Shown: piece after piece, positions 25,410 through 33,876 of the stretch
Layout of the letters: every line of letters begins with the position of its first letter
How positions within the stretch are numbered: the first letter of the stretch is position 1
Source of the DNA: Bradyrhizobium stylosanthis
Lineage (GTDB): Bacteria > Pseudomonadota > Alphaproteobacteria > Rhizobiales > Xanthobacteraceae
DNA length: 64,000 nt
Direction: 5' to 3'
NCBI RefSeq assembly: GCF_001641335.1
Contig: NZ_LVEM01000005.1
Span: 1-64,000, forward strand
The notes under the pieces: generated by a model
Seen by the model: the letters and a program-made list of their open reading frames with translations, nothing else
What the model was told of the DNA's origin: nothing
Databases searched by the model: none
Made by a program: the position numbers and the translations under genes

Positions 25410-25550
25410 GTCGTCCAGGCGAAGGCCGGGACCCATAACCCCAGGGAGGAGTTTGGCGGAGACTCGCAGTGAAGGAATCTGAGCGCGGTACGGCGACCGC
25501 GCCCTAACGACAGATCACGCGGTATGGGTCCCGGCCTTCGCCGGGACGAC
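25410..25550. repeat. Inverted repeat related to 20116-20293
   Basis: Arms of 28 bp (25410-25437 and 25523-25550) match with one mismatch. The interior starts accccagggaggagtttggc, as in the longer element. It lies between convergent genes. Confidence 0.8.
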
Positions 25551-25556
25551 AGTGAT

Positions 25557-26744
25557 TTACGCCGCCACTTCCTCGCCGAGATACGACACCGCGGCTTCCA
25601 GCCCGCCCTTGCCGTGCGGGATCTTCAGCGCGTTGAGGGCGATCTCGACCACGCCCAGCGTGCCGAGCAGCATCGGCGCATTGACATGGCCCATATGGGC
25701 GATGCGGAAGGCCTGGCCGGAGAGATCGCCGATGCCGGTGCCGAGCACGACGCCGCACTTGTCCTTGCAATAGCGCTGCAGCACCGCGGGGTCGTGGCCG
25801 TTGCTCATGGTCACCGTGGTCACGGTGTTGGAGCGCTCGCTGGCCTCGGCGACGTTGAAGCCGAGCACCTGGCCTTCGGACCACATCGCAACCGCGCGCC
25901 GCGCGGCTTCGCCGAGCAGGCTGTGGCGGCGGAAGGCGTTCTCCAGCCCCTCCTCGTGCAGGAGGTCGATCGCCTTGCGCAGCGCGAACAGCAGATGCAC
26001 CGGCGCGGTGCCGGCATATTTGCGATAGTTCTCGGTGCCCTCGCGCTCGCTCCAGCTCCAATAGGGCGTCGACATGTTCGCCTTCTTGTGCACTTCGAGC
26101 GCGCGCGCATTGGCGGCGACGAAGCCGAGGCCGGGCGGCGTCATCAGGCCCTTCTGCGAGCCGGACATCGCAACGTCCACGCCCCATTTGTCCATCTCGA
26201 ACGGCATGCAGCCGAGCGAGGCGACAGTGTCGACCATGTAGAGCGCGGGATGGCCGCTGGCCTTGATCGCCTTGCCGATCGCCTCGATGTCGTTCTGCAC
26301 GCCTGAAGCCGTGTCGACTTGGACGACGACGACGGCCTTGATCTTGTGCTCGGTGTCGCGGCGCAGGCGTTCCTCGACCTCGTGCGGCCGCACCGCGCGG
26401 CGCCAGTCGCCCTTGAGCACCTCGACCTCGGCGCCCATCAGCGCCGCTGCATTGCCCCAGCCGATCGCGAAGCGTCCGCTCTCCAGCACCAGCACCTTGT
26501 CGCCGCGCGACAAGACGTTGCTCAAAGCGGCTTCCCAGGCGCCGTGACCGTTGGCGATGTAGATGTAGGACTTGCCCTTGGTGGCGAACAATTTCGAGAT
26601 GTCACCGAGCAGGCTCTCGGTCAGATCGAGCATCTCCTTGGAGTAGATGTCGATCGCCGGACGATGCATCGCCCGCAGCACTTCGTCGGGCATCGTGGTG
26701 GGCCCGGGGATGGCCAGAAATTCCCGGCCCGCGCGAACGGTCAT
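25557..26744 (-). CDS. Class V aminotransferase, serine/alanine-glyoxylate type
   Basis: A 395-residue PLP enzyme of fold type I. The PLP Lys is Lys198 in SGSQKGLMTPPG, and Asp172 (YMVDTVASLG) should bind the pyridine nitrogen. The opening FLAIPGPTTMPDEVLRAM is typical of serine-glyoxylate and alanine-glyoxylate aminotransferases, which move amino groups between serine, alanine or aspartate and glyoxylate. It is cytoplasmic and single-gene. Exact donor preference cannot be read from sequence. Confidence 0.9.
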   Translation of the reverse strand: MTVRAGREFLAIPGPTTMPDEVLRAMHRPAIDIYSKEMLDLTESLLGDISKLFATKGKSYIYIANGHGAWEAALSNVLSRGDKVLVLESGRFAIGWGNAAALMGAEVEVLKGDWRRAVRPHEVEERLRRDTEHKIKAVVVVQVDTASGVQNDIEAIGKAIKASGHPALYMVDTVASLGCMPFEMDKWGVDVAMSGSQKGLMTPPGLGFVAANARALEVHKKANMSTPYWSWSEREGTENYRKYAGTAPVHLLFALRKAIDLLHEEGLENAFRRHSLLGEAARRAVAMWSEGQVLGFNVAEASERSNTVTTVTMSNGHDPAVLQRYCKDKCGVVLGTGIGDLSGQAFRIAHMGHVNAPMLLGTLGVVEIALNALKIPHGKGGLEAAVSYLGEEVAA

Positions 26745-26845
26745 TGCTATTGGTCCTTGTTGCTGGTGGACAGGCGGTGGGTCGCTGAATCACACTTTTA
26801 AATGGCGCCGGAGCCTTAGAAAAGCACCCAAAACGCAGGTCTGGG

Positions 26846-27571
26846 TTATCGTTTGGTCTCGCGGCAGCCGGCGGCCTCCGCCTCCTCGACCGAGCAGAAC
26901 CAGCGGGTGCCCTTGCTGATCTTCATCTTGATCTGGGTGTACCAGCGGCTGGTCGGCTGGTGATAGATGCATTCGCCGGCGCTGTTCACGTTGCCCTTGA
27001 TGGTGCAGTCCGGCGATGGCGCGACCGGGCCCGAGGCCGAGGCGAGCAGCACGGCATGCGCGCCCTCCGGCGGCTTGGTGGCGCCCAATATCGCCGTCTT
27101 CTTGTTGCGCACGCGCCAGTCCCACGGTGCGATGAAGGCACCCTGCCACATCCCGGCCTTGGCCTCACGCGCGGCAACCTCGTCGGGTTCGTAATCCTTG
27201 GAGACGCGGGTGTAGGCAAGTGCCCAGCCGTTGCGCACCAGCCATTTCTGGATGTCCTCGCCGCCGACCTCGCAGCGCGCCACGGTGCGGCCGCGGCGGT
27301 CGATCGCGCGGGTATGGCAGACCCAGGTCTTGCCCTCGGCATATTTCGCGAGCTCGTCGCGGGCCGCGACGCCGCAGGTCCAGCGCTCGGTCTTGGTGTT
27401 GAGGCAGAGCTGGTCGACTGCCGGAGCGTCGATGCCGCCGAGCCGGATCCGCGTGTTGCCGATCACGACGGCGTCGCCGGCGCGGATCTTTGCCGTGCCG
27501 GTGATGTCGGCGGCCTCAGCCAGTGACGGCAGGGTGAGAATGGACAGCGCAATCAGGAATTTTCGCAACAT
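26846..27571 (-). CDS. Secreted SNase-like protein lacking the catalytic Glu
   Basis: A 241-residue protein starting at ATG 27571 with a signal peptide (FLIALSILTLPSLAEA). The staphylococcal-nuclease barrel covers about 25-150: GDAVVIGNTRIRLGGIDAP and the Arg in DRRGRTVARC fit the family. The usual DAPE is DAPA here, so the residue that acts as general base in S. aureus nuclease is missing. A C-terminal module (about 178-241: CTIKGNVNSAGECIYH, then GTRWFCSVEEAEAAG) is often fused to bacterial SNase proteins. It may bind nucleic acid without cutting, or cut by another residue. Confidence 0.8.
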   Translation of the reverse strand: MLRKFLIALSILTLPSLAEAADITGTAKIRAGDAVVIGNTRIRLGGIDAPAVDQLCLNTKTERWTCGVAARDELAKYAEGKTWVCHTRAIDRRGRTVARCEVGGEDIQKWLVRNGWALAYTRVSKDYEPDEVAAREAKAGMWQGAFIAPWDWRVRNKKTAILGATKPPEGAHAVLLASASGPVAPSPDCTIKGNVNSAGECIYHQPTSRWYTQIKMKISKGTRWFCSVEEAEAAGCRETKR

Positions 27572-27689
27572 GCCGGTCCGGGTGCTCGGGAAAATCTCGA
27601 TAAGCCGCGCAATTGTGGTCGGCTTTTGTCTTTCCGGCCAGCTTATGCCTAACGATTGAGCTTTCAACTTCCTGTCATCTCGCGACGGT

Positions 27690-27756
27690 CTCTCCGCTCG
27701 TGTCCCGGACGCGGTGCGGCGTGGAGCGCCGCTCCGCAGAGCCGGGACCCAGTCCC
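27690..27756. repeat. Half-copy of the ccccggacgcgg repeat
   Basis: It reads tctctccgctcgtgtcccgg and continues to agccgggacccagtccc, matching the first half of 6016-6192. It joins directly to the next repeat. Confidence 0.6.
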
Positions 27757-27871
27757 GTAGGGTGGGTTAGCCCAGCAGATGCGCGAAGCGCATCTGCTCG
27801 GCGTAACCCACCAACGCCTCTTGCCGCGGATGCAGAAGTGGTGGGTTACGCCTTCGGCTAACCCACCCTAC
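27757..27871. repeat. gtagggtgg-type palindromic repeat, copy 2
   Basis: It begins gtagggtgggttagcccagc and ends ttcggctaacccaccctac, with inverted ends. With 27690-27756 it fills the 305-bp gap between the nuclease and the next gene. It is among the best preserved copies. Confidence 0.8.
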
Positions 27872-27876
27872 GACAT

Positions 27877-29604
27877 CTACCCCCGCGCCATCGCGCGTTT
27901 CGCTACCGCCAGTCCCATCAGCACGAAGGCCGACGTCACCTCGGGGCCGCCGACCAGGATCCGCGTCGGGGTCTTCATCTTGTTCCACTCATAGGCACGG
28001 AACGGGCCGCGGCGGCCGCCTTCGCCAAGCCCGGCGACGATCACGTTCAGCGCCGGCGCGCAGGCGCGCGGGTCGGCGCCGAGATGGCCGAGCGCGATCA
28101 GCGCCAGCGCCGCGTCGAACACGTTCATCTCCGCGGCCATCAGCTCGCCCTTGACGTAGGACAGCACGCGATGGCGGATGAAATCGAAATCGCCGTTGGG
28201 ATCGATCAGAGCCTGCGCCGCCAGCGGCAGCGCCAGGAACGCCGCATAGCAGCGGCCGAAATAGGCGCTGTAGAGTTCCGGCAGATAATAGATGTGCGAG
28301 CGCGGATTGGCGAAGGCACCGCTCGCTGCCAACCGCTTCTGGAAGCCGATGATCCGGTGCACGGTCGCGAGCCGCGCCGGTGTTTCCAATATTTTCCAGC
28401 GCGTCAGATTGCGAAAACTCACCTCGAGAATGTCGAGATTGAGTGTCGGGTCGAGATCGTTGCCATAGGGCCGTTCGCCCCTGAGATTGTCGATCCAGGT
28501 GGCGACGCCGCCCTCGTAGTCGATGTTGTCGTTGAGCGGCACGGTGACGCGCGGCTCGTTGATGCCGGCGCGCACCTGATAGCCGCTGTAGAAGTCGAGC
28601 AGCGGCTGGTCGATGATCGGATCGGTGCAGCCGGCCTGCGTCGCCGCGGAGATCGAGCACGCCGTGGTGTCGCAGTCAGGCACATAGACGCCGAAGCCGA
28701 GATCCTGCTTGATCTGTGCGAAGTAGCGCGAGAAGCGCGGATGCGGCGCCGGCGCGAGCGCCGTGATGACGTTGAAGCGTGCCCCGTCGATGCCTTCGAC
28801 CTCTTCGCGGCTGATATTGACGCAGAAATCGACCATGTCGGCGATGGCGCGCTCGGCTCCGGTCTTGTCTGCTGCGGAGGCGAGCCCGGTCTCGACATAG
28901 CTCAGCAGCGCCTCGATGAAGAACGCATCGTAATAGGCCGAGCGGTGGCGGATCTGCACCGGCTCCCACATCGGCTCGGCAATGCCTTTCCAGGGCGGAT
29001 TGACCACGGCGCGCGCGGGCGAGCGCGCGATGAAGACGCGCGCAAGGTTGAACAGCAGCGATGAATTCTTGTAGCCGCGCGCGTTCAGCCCGGTCAGCGC
29101 CATGATCAGCTCGCGGCCGCGGAAATCGGGATCGCCGATCAGGTTGAAGGCGGCATAGGTCGGCAGGAAGCCGTTCTTGCGATACGAGCCGAGCAGGTGC
29201 TGGGCGCAGTCGCGGATCACGCCGTCGATCTGCGCCTGCGGCGGCGCGGAGCCGGTGAACATTGCCGGCGGCGGCTTCGGATGGTCGAGCGCGATGCTGT
29301 CGACGAGCTCGGCGACGGGCTGGCCGACCGCGGCCCAGTCCGGCTCGCTCTCGTCGCGGGCCCGCACCAGTGCCTCGCGCAGCCGGGCGAGCTTCGCATC
29401 GTCGCGCAGCTCGGGCAGCCCGGCCCGGCGGAGCAGGATCCGCAATGCGGGATTGCCGAGCGCGGTCTTGTAGAACTTGGCCAGATGCGGATCGCCACTG
29501 GCGCTGGCCGCCAGCACGGGATCGCAGACCTCATAAAGAGAGGGGCCGTCCTTGCGCGCCGTCAGCGCCCGGCAGGCGGCGCCGGCAAAATAATGAAAGC
29601 TCAT
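27877..29604 (-). CDS. Unknown 575-residue cytoplasmic protein
   Basis: No family recognised. The protein has no signal peptide and no clear membrane helix. It is rich in helices, and stretches such as FDAALALIALGHLGA and TSAFVLMGLAVAKRAM resemble the repeats of alpha/alpha-barrel proteins, so such a fold is possible. Several Cys lie close together near residues 310-325 (PDCDTTACSISAATQAGC), which might bind metal. Codon use matches its neighbours and the frame is long and clean, so it is a real gene. A perfect TGTGA-N6-TCACA site lies 111 bp upstream of its start. Confidence 0.8.
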   Translation of the reverse strand: MSFHYFAGAACRALTARKDGPSLYEVCDPVLAASASGDPHLAKFYKTALGNPALRILLRRAGLPELRDDAKLARLREALVRARDESEPDWAAVGQPVAELVDSIALDHPKPPPAMFTGSAPPQAQIDGVIRDCAQHLLGSYRKNGFLPTYAAFNLIGDPDFRGRELIMALTGLNARGYKNSSLLFNLARVFIARSPARAVVNPPWKGIAEPMWEPVQIRHRSAYYDAFFIEALLSYVETGLASAADKTGAERAIADMVDFCVNISREEVEGIDGARFNVITALAPAPHPRFSRYFAQIKQDLGFGVYVPDCDTTACSISAATQAGCTDPIIDQPLLDFYSGYQVRAGINEPRVTVPLNDNIDYEGGVATWIDNLRGERPYGNDLDPTLNLDILEVSFRNLTRWKILETPARLATVHRIIGFQKRLAASGAFANPRSHIYYLPELYSAYFGRCYAAFLALPLAAQALIDPNGDFDFIRHRVLSYVKGELMAAEMNVFDAALALIALGHLGADPRACAPALNVIVAGLGEGGRRGPFRAYEWNKMKTPTRILVGGPEVTSAFVLMGLAVAKRAMARG

Positions 29605-29714
29605 GAAATACCTGGTCGCGGGGCCCTGCCCAGGGAGCCGGCCGGCGCAGTCCCATCCGCGCCACCCCCAAGCAAGTCTTTGAAAAAGCTACCCGGATTC
29701 GCGGGAAATACAAA

Positions 29715-29730
29715 TGTGATGATGGTCACA
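29715..29730. promoter_or_regulatory. Perfect CRP-type site tgtga-tgatgg-tcaca
   Basis: All ten consensus bases of the CRP half-sites match with the usual 6-nt spacer. It lies 111 bp upstream of the unknown 575-residue gene and about 300 bp upstream of the caspase-fold gene. A Crp-like protein with matching recognition residues is encoded at 55779-56453. Confidence 0.65.
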
Positions 29731-29847
29731 GAAATGGGCGGCCCAGGCGCCGCATATTGGGCACCGGAAGGCTACGGGGAATGCAAAAAAAGCGCGAGGT
29801 TGGCCTGGAGAATTAACTAATACATTCAGTAGCTTAGTTCAAATTTT

Positions 29848-29863
29848 GGGCAATCTATTGCCC
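29848..29863. promoter_or_regulatory. Palindrome gggcaat-ct-attgccc
   Basis: Perfect 7-bp arms with a 2-nt spacer, about 166 bp upstream of the caspase-fold gene and within its likely promoter region. It could be an operator or an RNA hairpin; no known family matches. Confidence 0.35.
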
Positions 29864-30028
29864 GGGAGCCTATATCCGGTTAAGGGTTTGTTTGGTGCGG
29901 CGCCGCAAATTGCGCGCAATTCGGGGGCACTTCCCCGGCCAATCCCTCAAACCTAAAGACGCTATCGCGCTACTCAAACAGTGTGCGCGCGCTTGGCTGG
30001 TCTTTGGCACTGACAGGAATGAAGCGAG

Positions 30029-30877
30029 ATGAATGTAAGGCAGCTCGACATTTCCCGGCGCACAATCGCGGTGGCGGCAGCCCTCATCGGTACGGTGTCC
30101 CTCGTGATCGGCGCCCATGCTGCTCTCAACATGCGCGCGCTCGATGCCGCCAAGGCCGTGACGACCGACCAGGTCACCGGCTCGATCGGCCAGACCTCGC
30201 GCCTCGCCCTTGTTATCGGCAATGGCCATTATCCCGACGCCAGCGCGCCGCTGACGCAGTCGATCAACGACGCCCGCGCGCTGTCCTCGAGCCTGCGCAA
30301 GAACGGCTTTGACGTCGACATGGTGGAAGACGCGACCAAGGACGACATGGTCCGCGCGGTCAACCGCCTGAAGTCCCGGATCAAGCGCGACACCGTCGTC
30401 ATGCTGTTCTTCGGCGGCTTCGGCGTGCAGGCCGGCCGCGAAAGCTACATGCTGCCGGTCGATGCCGCGATCTGGAAGGAAAGCGACGTCCGCCGCCAGG
30501 GCGTGTCCATCGAGGGCGTTCTCGAGATGATGAAGGAGCAGGGCGCCAAGGCCAAGCTCGTCGTCGTCGATGCGTCCCGCCGTAATCCCTACGAGCGCCG
30601 CTTCCGCTCCTACAGCCACGGTCTCGCGCCGATCAGCGCGCCCGACAATGCGCTGATCCTCTCCTCAGCCTCGCCCGGCAAGGTCGTCGACGACGGCAAG
30701 GGCGAGCACAGCGTGCTGATCGGCGAGCTGCTCGGCAACCTCAATGCGCAGGGCAGCGCCGAGAGCGTCTTCAACAAGACCCGCGTCGCGATTTCGCGCG
30801 CCTCCGAAGGCGACCAGGTCCCGACCGTGTCGTCCTCGCTGCTTGAAGACGTCCATTTCGGCGAAGCCGGCGGCTAG
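30029..30877 (+). CDS. Caspase-fold (C14-like) protein without catalytic dyad
   Basis: A 282-residue protein with an N-terminal membrane anchor or signal (about 11-32) and a p20-like caspase domain (about 57-275), starting RLALVIGNGHYPD. The site of the catalytic His reads FFGGFG (Phe131 in place of His) and that of the Cys reads VVDASRRNP (Ser183 in place of Cys). Everything else in the fold is kept, so loss of peptidase activity looks selected and not random decay. The second such protein at 61603-63141 has the same changes. It probably lies in the periplasm as a binding or scaffold protein. Function unknown. Confidence 0.85.
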   Translation: MNVRQLDISRRTIAVAAALIGTVSLVIGAHAALNMRALDAAKAVTTDQVTGSIGQTSRLALVIGNGHYPDASAPLTQSINDARALSSSLRKNGFDVDMVEDATKDDMVRAVNRLKSRIKRDTVVMLFFGGFGVQAGRESYMLPVDAAIWKESDVRRQGVSIEGVLEMMKEQGAKAKLVVVDASRRNPYERRFRSYSHGLAPISAPDNALILSSASPGKVVDDGKGEHSVLIGELLGNLNAQGSAESVFNKTRVAISRASEGDQVPTVSSSLLEDVHFGEAGG

Positions 30878-30892
30878 GTTTTTGCAGGCTTT

Positions 30893-31007
30893 GTAGGGTG
30901 GATTAGCCCGCGGCTGCGCGAAGCGCAGTCCGCCGGCGTAATCCACCGCTTCCCTCTCAGCGCGGAAAGCAAAGAGGTGGATTACGCCTTCGGCTAATCC
31001 ACCCTAC
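30893..31007. repeat. gtagggtgg-type palindromic repeat, copy 3
   Basis: It begins gtagggtggattagcccgcg and ends ttcggctaatccaccctac, with inverted ends and the same length (115 bp) as copy 2. The shared gcgaagcgcag and ttacgccttcggcta segments mark the family. Confidence 0.8.
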
Positions 31008-31041
31008 GAAGTGTGCGCTTGGCGCACCACTGCCCCCACAT

Positions 31042-31128
31042 CGTCATTGCGAGCGCAGCGAAGCAATCCAGAATCTTTCCGCGGAAAGACTCTGGATTGC
31101 TTCGTCGCAAGGGCTCCTCGCAATGACG
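31042..31128. repeat. cgtcattgcgag-type palindromic repeat
   Basis: It starts cgtcattgcgagcgcagcg and ends gctcctcgcaatgacg. Inner segments aagcaatccaga / tctggattgctt are also inverted, giving a long hairpin. A shorter piece follows to 31157 (ctcgcaatgacg). This is the only clear copy in the window. Confidence 0.75.
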
Positions 31129-31167
31129 GCGTTGAGAGACCTTCGCTCGCAATGACGATTGCGGCTG

Positions 31168-32058
31168 CTACTTCGCCGCTTCCGCGGTCGCCATCGCCGG
31201 GCGCACGGGATCGCCTTCGCGCAGCAGCGCGCCGGCGCGGGCGACGACGACGTCGCCCTCGTTGAGGCCGTCACGGACCTCGATATTGCCGCCCGACATC
31301 AATCCGACCTCGACGCGCTTGGTCTCGACGCGGTTGCGGCGGATCACCTGCACCACGGTGCCGGCGGAGGAATATTGCACGGCGGTGAGCGGCACCGCGA
31401 CGTTGCAGCTCTGGCCGGTCTTGATCAGCGCGCGTCCGCTCGCGTTCAGCAGCAGCCGCTTCTGCGAGGAGATGCCGATATAGACCATGCCCTGCTGGAT
31501 GTTGGGCTCGACGGTCGGCCCGATCCGGCGAACCTTGCCGTCGAGATCGCCGGCGCCGGCGATACGCACGGTCGCCTGCTGGCCCACCGCGAGCTTGCGG
31601 ATATCGGTGGTCGCGACCAGGCCCACGAGATCGTATTCGCTGCGCGCCACGATCGTGAACAGCGCCTCACCCTTGGCCGAGGCGAAATTGCCGATCTGCG
31701 CCGTGGACGTCGCGATCACGCCCGCCACGGGCGCCGTGACCTGAAGCGTGCCGCCTTCGGGCAGCGCGAGACGCGCCAGCACCTGGCCGGCCGTGATGGT
31801 GTCGCCGGCTTCCCCCAGCACTTCCGTCACCTTGAGGCCCGGACGTTCGGGCCGCACCGAGGTTTCCTCGCGCGCGATGATGGTGCCGGTGGCCTCGACG
31901 ATGTCGGAGAAGCAGGATTTCGCGACCTTCAGCACCGTGACCGCGGGCCCCTTGGGCGCGTCGTCATCGGCGGCGCGCGCGAGCGGGGCGGACAGCATCA
32001 GCAGCCCGGTGAATGCAACGAGATGTCTGGAAAAGGAACGCGCAGGCAATGGACGCAT
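31168..32058 (-). CDS. Periplasmic efflux adaptor (HlyD/RND type), without pump
   Basis: A 296-residue membrane-fusion-type protein with a signal peptide (about 11-30). It has the lipoyl half-motifs (VTEVLGEAGDTITAGQVLARL and VTAPVAGVIATS) with only a few residues in place of the usual coiled-coil hairpin, then the beta-barrel and proximal domains. Adaptors link an inner-membrane pump to an outer-membrane channel. No pump or channel gene is next to it. The start of the mature part, KSCFSDIVEATG, matches NACFSDLVRVTG in the adaptor at 59692-60621, so the two are paralogues. Confidence 0.8.
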   Translation of the reverse strand: MRPLPARSFSRHLVAFTGLLMLSAPLARAADDDAPKGPAVTVLKVAKSCFSDIVEATGTIIAREETSVRPERPGLKVTEVLGEAGDTITAGQVLARLALPEGGTLQVTAPVAGVIATSTAQIGNFASAKGEALFTIVARSEYDLVGLVATTDIRKLAVGQQATVRIAGAGDLDGKVRRIGPTVEPNIQQGMVYIGISSQKRLLLNASGRALIKTGQSCNVAVPLTAVQYSSAGTVVQVIRRNRVETKRVEVGLMSGGNIEVRDGLNEGDVVVARAGALLREGDPVRPAMATAEAAK

Positions 32059-32228
32059 CGGTCATTCCGGTTGGGGCCTTGACGGCCTCATCGATAGCAG
32101 AAGCGGCAGCAGTGGGCCATGGTCCGTCCGGACGAGAAATACCGCAGCGCCGGGCGGCGCGATGCCGCCCGTTGAATTAGTCTTTGGAAAGGCGGGAAGG
32201 TTCGCAGGTGCTCGGCACCTAACGAACT

Positions 32229-32313
32229 CGTCATGCCCGGGCCTGTCCCGGGCATCCACGTTCTTGGCGCCGTGCAAAGGTCGTGGATGGCCGGGACAAG
32301 CCCGGCCATGACG
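32229..32313. repeat. Palindromic repeat (cgtcatggccggg type), copy 2
   Basis: It begins cgtcatgcccgggcctgtcc and ends ccgggacaagcccggccatgacg. Its reverse complement is nearly the same as 15346-15431, so the two copies lie in opposite directions. Confidence 0.8.
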
Positions 32314-32340
32314 CGTGGAGGCGGCTGGGGAAGCGCCTCC

Positions 32341-33465
32341 TTACGGCAAGTTCACAAACTCCACCCAGTTCGGCTTCTTGCCGGTCGGATAGGATTTCAG
32401 CTTGGTGAGCGCGCCGCTCGATGGGTCGATCGCATAGACCGTCATGCCGTCGGAGAGCTCGCCGACCGCGGCGAGGTAGCGGCTGCTGGGATCGATGTTG
32501 AAGCCGCGCGGCTGCTTCTCGGTCGGCACGCTGCCGATCGTGGTCAGCTTGCCGCTGCTCGTATCGACCTTGTAGGCGGTGAGCGTGTTGGTGGTGCGCT
32601 CGGAGGCATAGAGGAAGCGGCCATCGGGCGTGATGTGGATGTCGGCGGCCCAGGGCTTGCCGGTGAAGCCTTCAGGCAATGCCGTGGTGCGCTGGATCTC
32701 GTCCCATGCGCCGCCCTTGGCTTCATAATTGAACGCGGCGACATCGCCGTTCAGCTCGTGGATCATGTAGACGAACTTGCCGTTGGGGTGGAACACGAAG
32801 TGCCGCGGTCCCGATTTCTCCGGCAGCTTGTACGCCTGCGGATCGTTCGGCGTGAGCGCGCCGGTGGTGGGCTCGAACGAAAAGCTCAGCACCTGGTCCG
32901 AGCCGAGATTGGTAGCGAACACGAAACGGTTGTCGGGCGAGGGCAGGAAGGCGTGCGCATTGAGCCCGGTCGGGATCACCTGCGTCGGTGCGGCCACCAC
33001 GCCGTTCGCGCCAAGCGGATTGACCGCGACCTTGTTACCGCCATAGGAGGCGCTGAACAGCACCTTGCCGCCCCGATCGGTGGCGATGTTGGCCATGCTG
33101 TCGGCGAGCGGCCCGTTGCCGATGTGGCTGAGCTGGCCGGTCTTGGGGTCGATGGCGAAGCTCACCGCCTGGAACGGTTGCGAGCGCACGCCGGCAATCA
33201 GCACGCGGTGGTCGGGCGTGATCGCGAGCGGCGTCGAGGAGCCCGGCTTGTCCACGCCCGGGAAGGCGGCGGTCTGCACCGGTGTCATCTCGCCGTTCTC
33301 GGCCAGCTTGAACACGCTGATGTCGTTGCTGTCGGCGTTGCCGACATAGGCGAAGGTTTCGGCCATGCCGGCACGGGCTCCAAGGGTGAGAGCGAGAAAG
33401 GTGAGAGCAGTTGCGATCGCAGCGCGGGACGCTCCGGCTGCAAAGCGGTGGATCGGACTCGTCAT
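32341..33465 (-). CDS. Secreted beta-propeller protein, lactonase (YbhE/PGL) family
   Basis: 374 residues from ATG 33465, which has GAGGAG upstream (the open frame runs on to 33792 without start signals). After a signal peptide (ALTFLALTLGARAGMA), seven propeller repeats follow, such as ETFAYVGNADSNDISVF, STPLAITPDHRVLIAG and PRHFVFHPNGKFVYMIHEL. The family includes cytoplasmic 6-phosphogluconolactonase and carboxy-cis,cis-muconate cyclase, but export here argues for a different substrate or a binding role. The Arg and Glu/His residues of known lactonases are not certain here. Single gene. Confidence 0.82.
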   Translation of the reverse strand: MTSPIHRFAAGASRAAIATALTFLALTLGARAGMAETFAYVGNADSNDISVFKLAENGEMTPVQTAAFPGVDKPGSSTPLAITPDHRVLIAGVRSQPFQAVSFAIDPKTGQLSHIGNGPLADSMANIATDRGGKVLFSASYGGNKVAVNPLGANGVVAAPTQVIPTGLNAHAFLPSPDNRFVFATNLGSDQVLSFSFEPTTGALTPNDPQAYKLPEKSGPRHFVFHPNGKFVYMIHELNGDVAAFNYEAKGGAWDEIQRTTALPEGFTGKPWAADIHITPDGRFLYASERTTNTLTAYKVDTSSGKLTTIGSVPTEKQPRGFNIDPSSRYLAAVGELSDGMTVYAIDPSSGALTKLKSYPTGKKPNWVEFVNLP

Positions 33466-33593
33466 GGGCGTTCTCCTCGGGGCCAATGCGGCGTTGTCGT
33501 TTTGCCGGAGAGGATAGCGGGCGGCACGTTGCCGCACCAAATTCCAGTTGAGATCGATCAATGCCGAAATTGCATCGGTTGCTGCGCGGGCGG

Positions 33594-33731
33594 CTAGTGC
33601 ACGGCCGCCGTCAGATTGCGCGAGGGCAGATGCGGGCCGGCCGGGCGGTCCGGCGGCCCGAGCACGGTCCACACCGCGACTGCGACCAGCGCGCAGGTCA
33701 GAATGGTCCAGGCGACCAGCCGTTTTCGCAT
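33594..33731 (-). CDS. Small single-span membrane protein, 45 residues
   Basis: It reads MRKRLVAWTILTCALVAVAV... with a positively charged start, one hydrophobic helix (about 6-25) and a Pro-rich tail. The ribosome-binding site is weak. The arrangement looks like a small membrane protein and not a chance frame, but support is only from composition. It lies 128 bp upstream of the propeller gene on the same strand. Confidence 0.45.
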   Translation of the reverse strand: MRKRLVAWTILTCALVAVAVWTVLGPPDRPAGPHLPSRNLTAAVH

Positions 33732-33876
33732 CAGGCCAAACCCCGTCCGTCGAATCCGTGCGGCGACGCACGCGGGTCATCGTGCACTGCAACCCGCGAC
33801 CAACCTATGAACTCGTTCACAGGCGAAAACAGGGCAATGCAAACGAACCAATGCCGCGCGCCGGCATTGACCCGGC

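Larger units (their letters stand above)
29605..30028. other. Divergent regulatory region, unknown gene / caspase-fold gene
   Basis: This 424-bp gap has no coding sequence I would support. It contains the CRP-like site (29715-29730), an AT-rich stretch around 29780-29850 and the palindrome at 29848-29863. It separates divergent genes and must hold both promoters. Confidence 0.6.

Noticed and set aside
33466..33792. N-terminal extension of the propeller protein
   Set aside because: No signal peptide or start site; the ATG at 33465 has a strong ribosome-binding site followed by a signal peptide.
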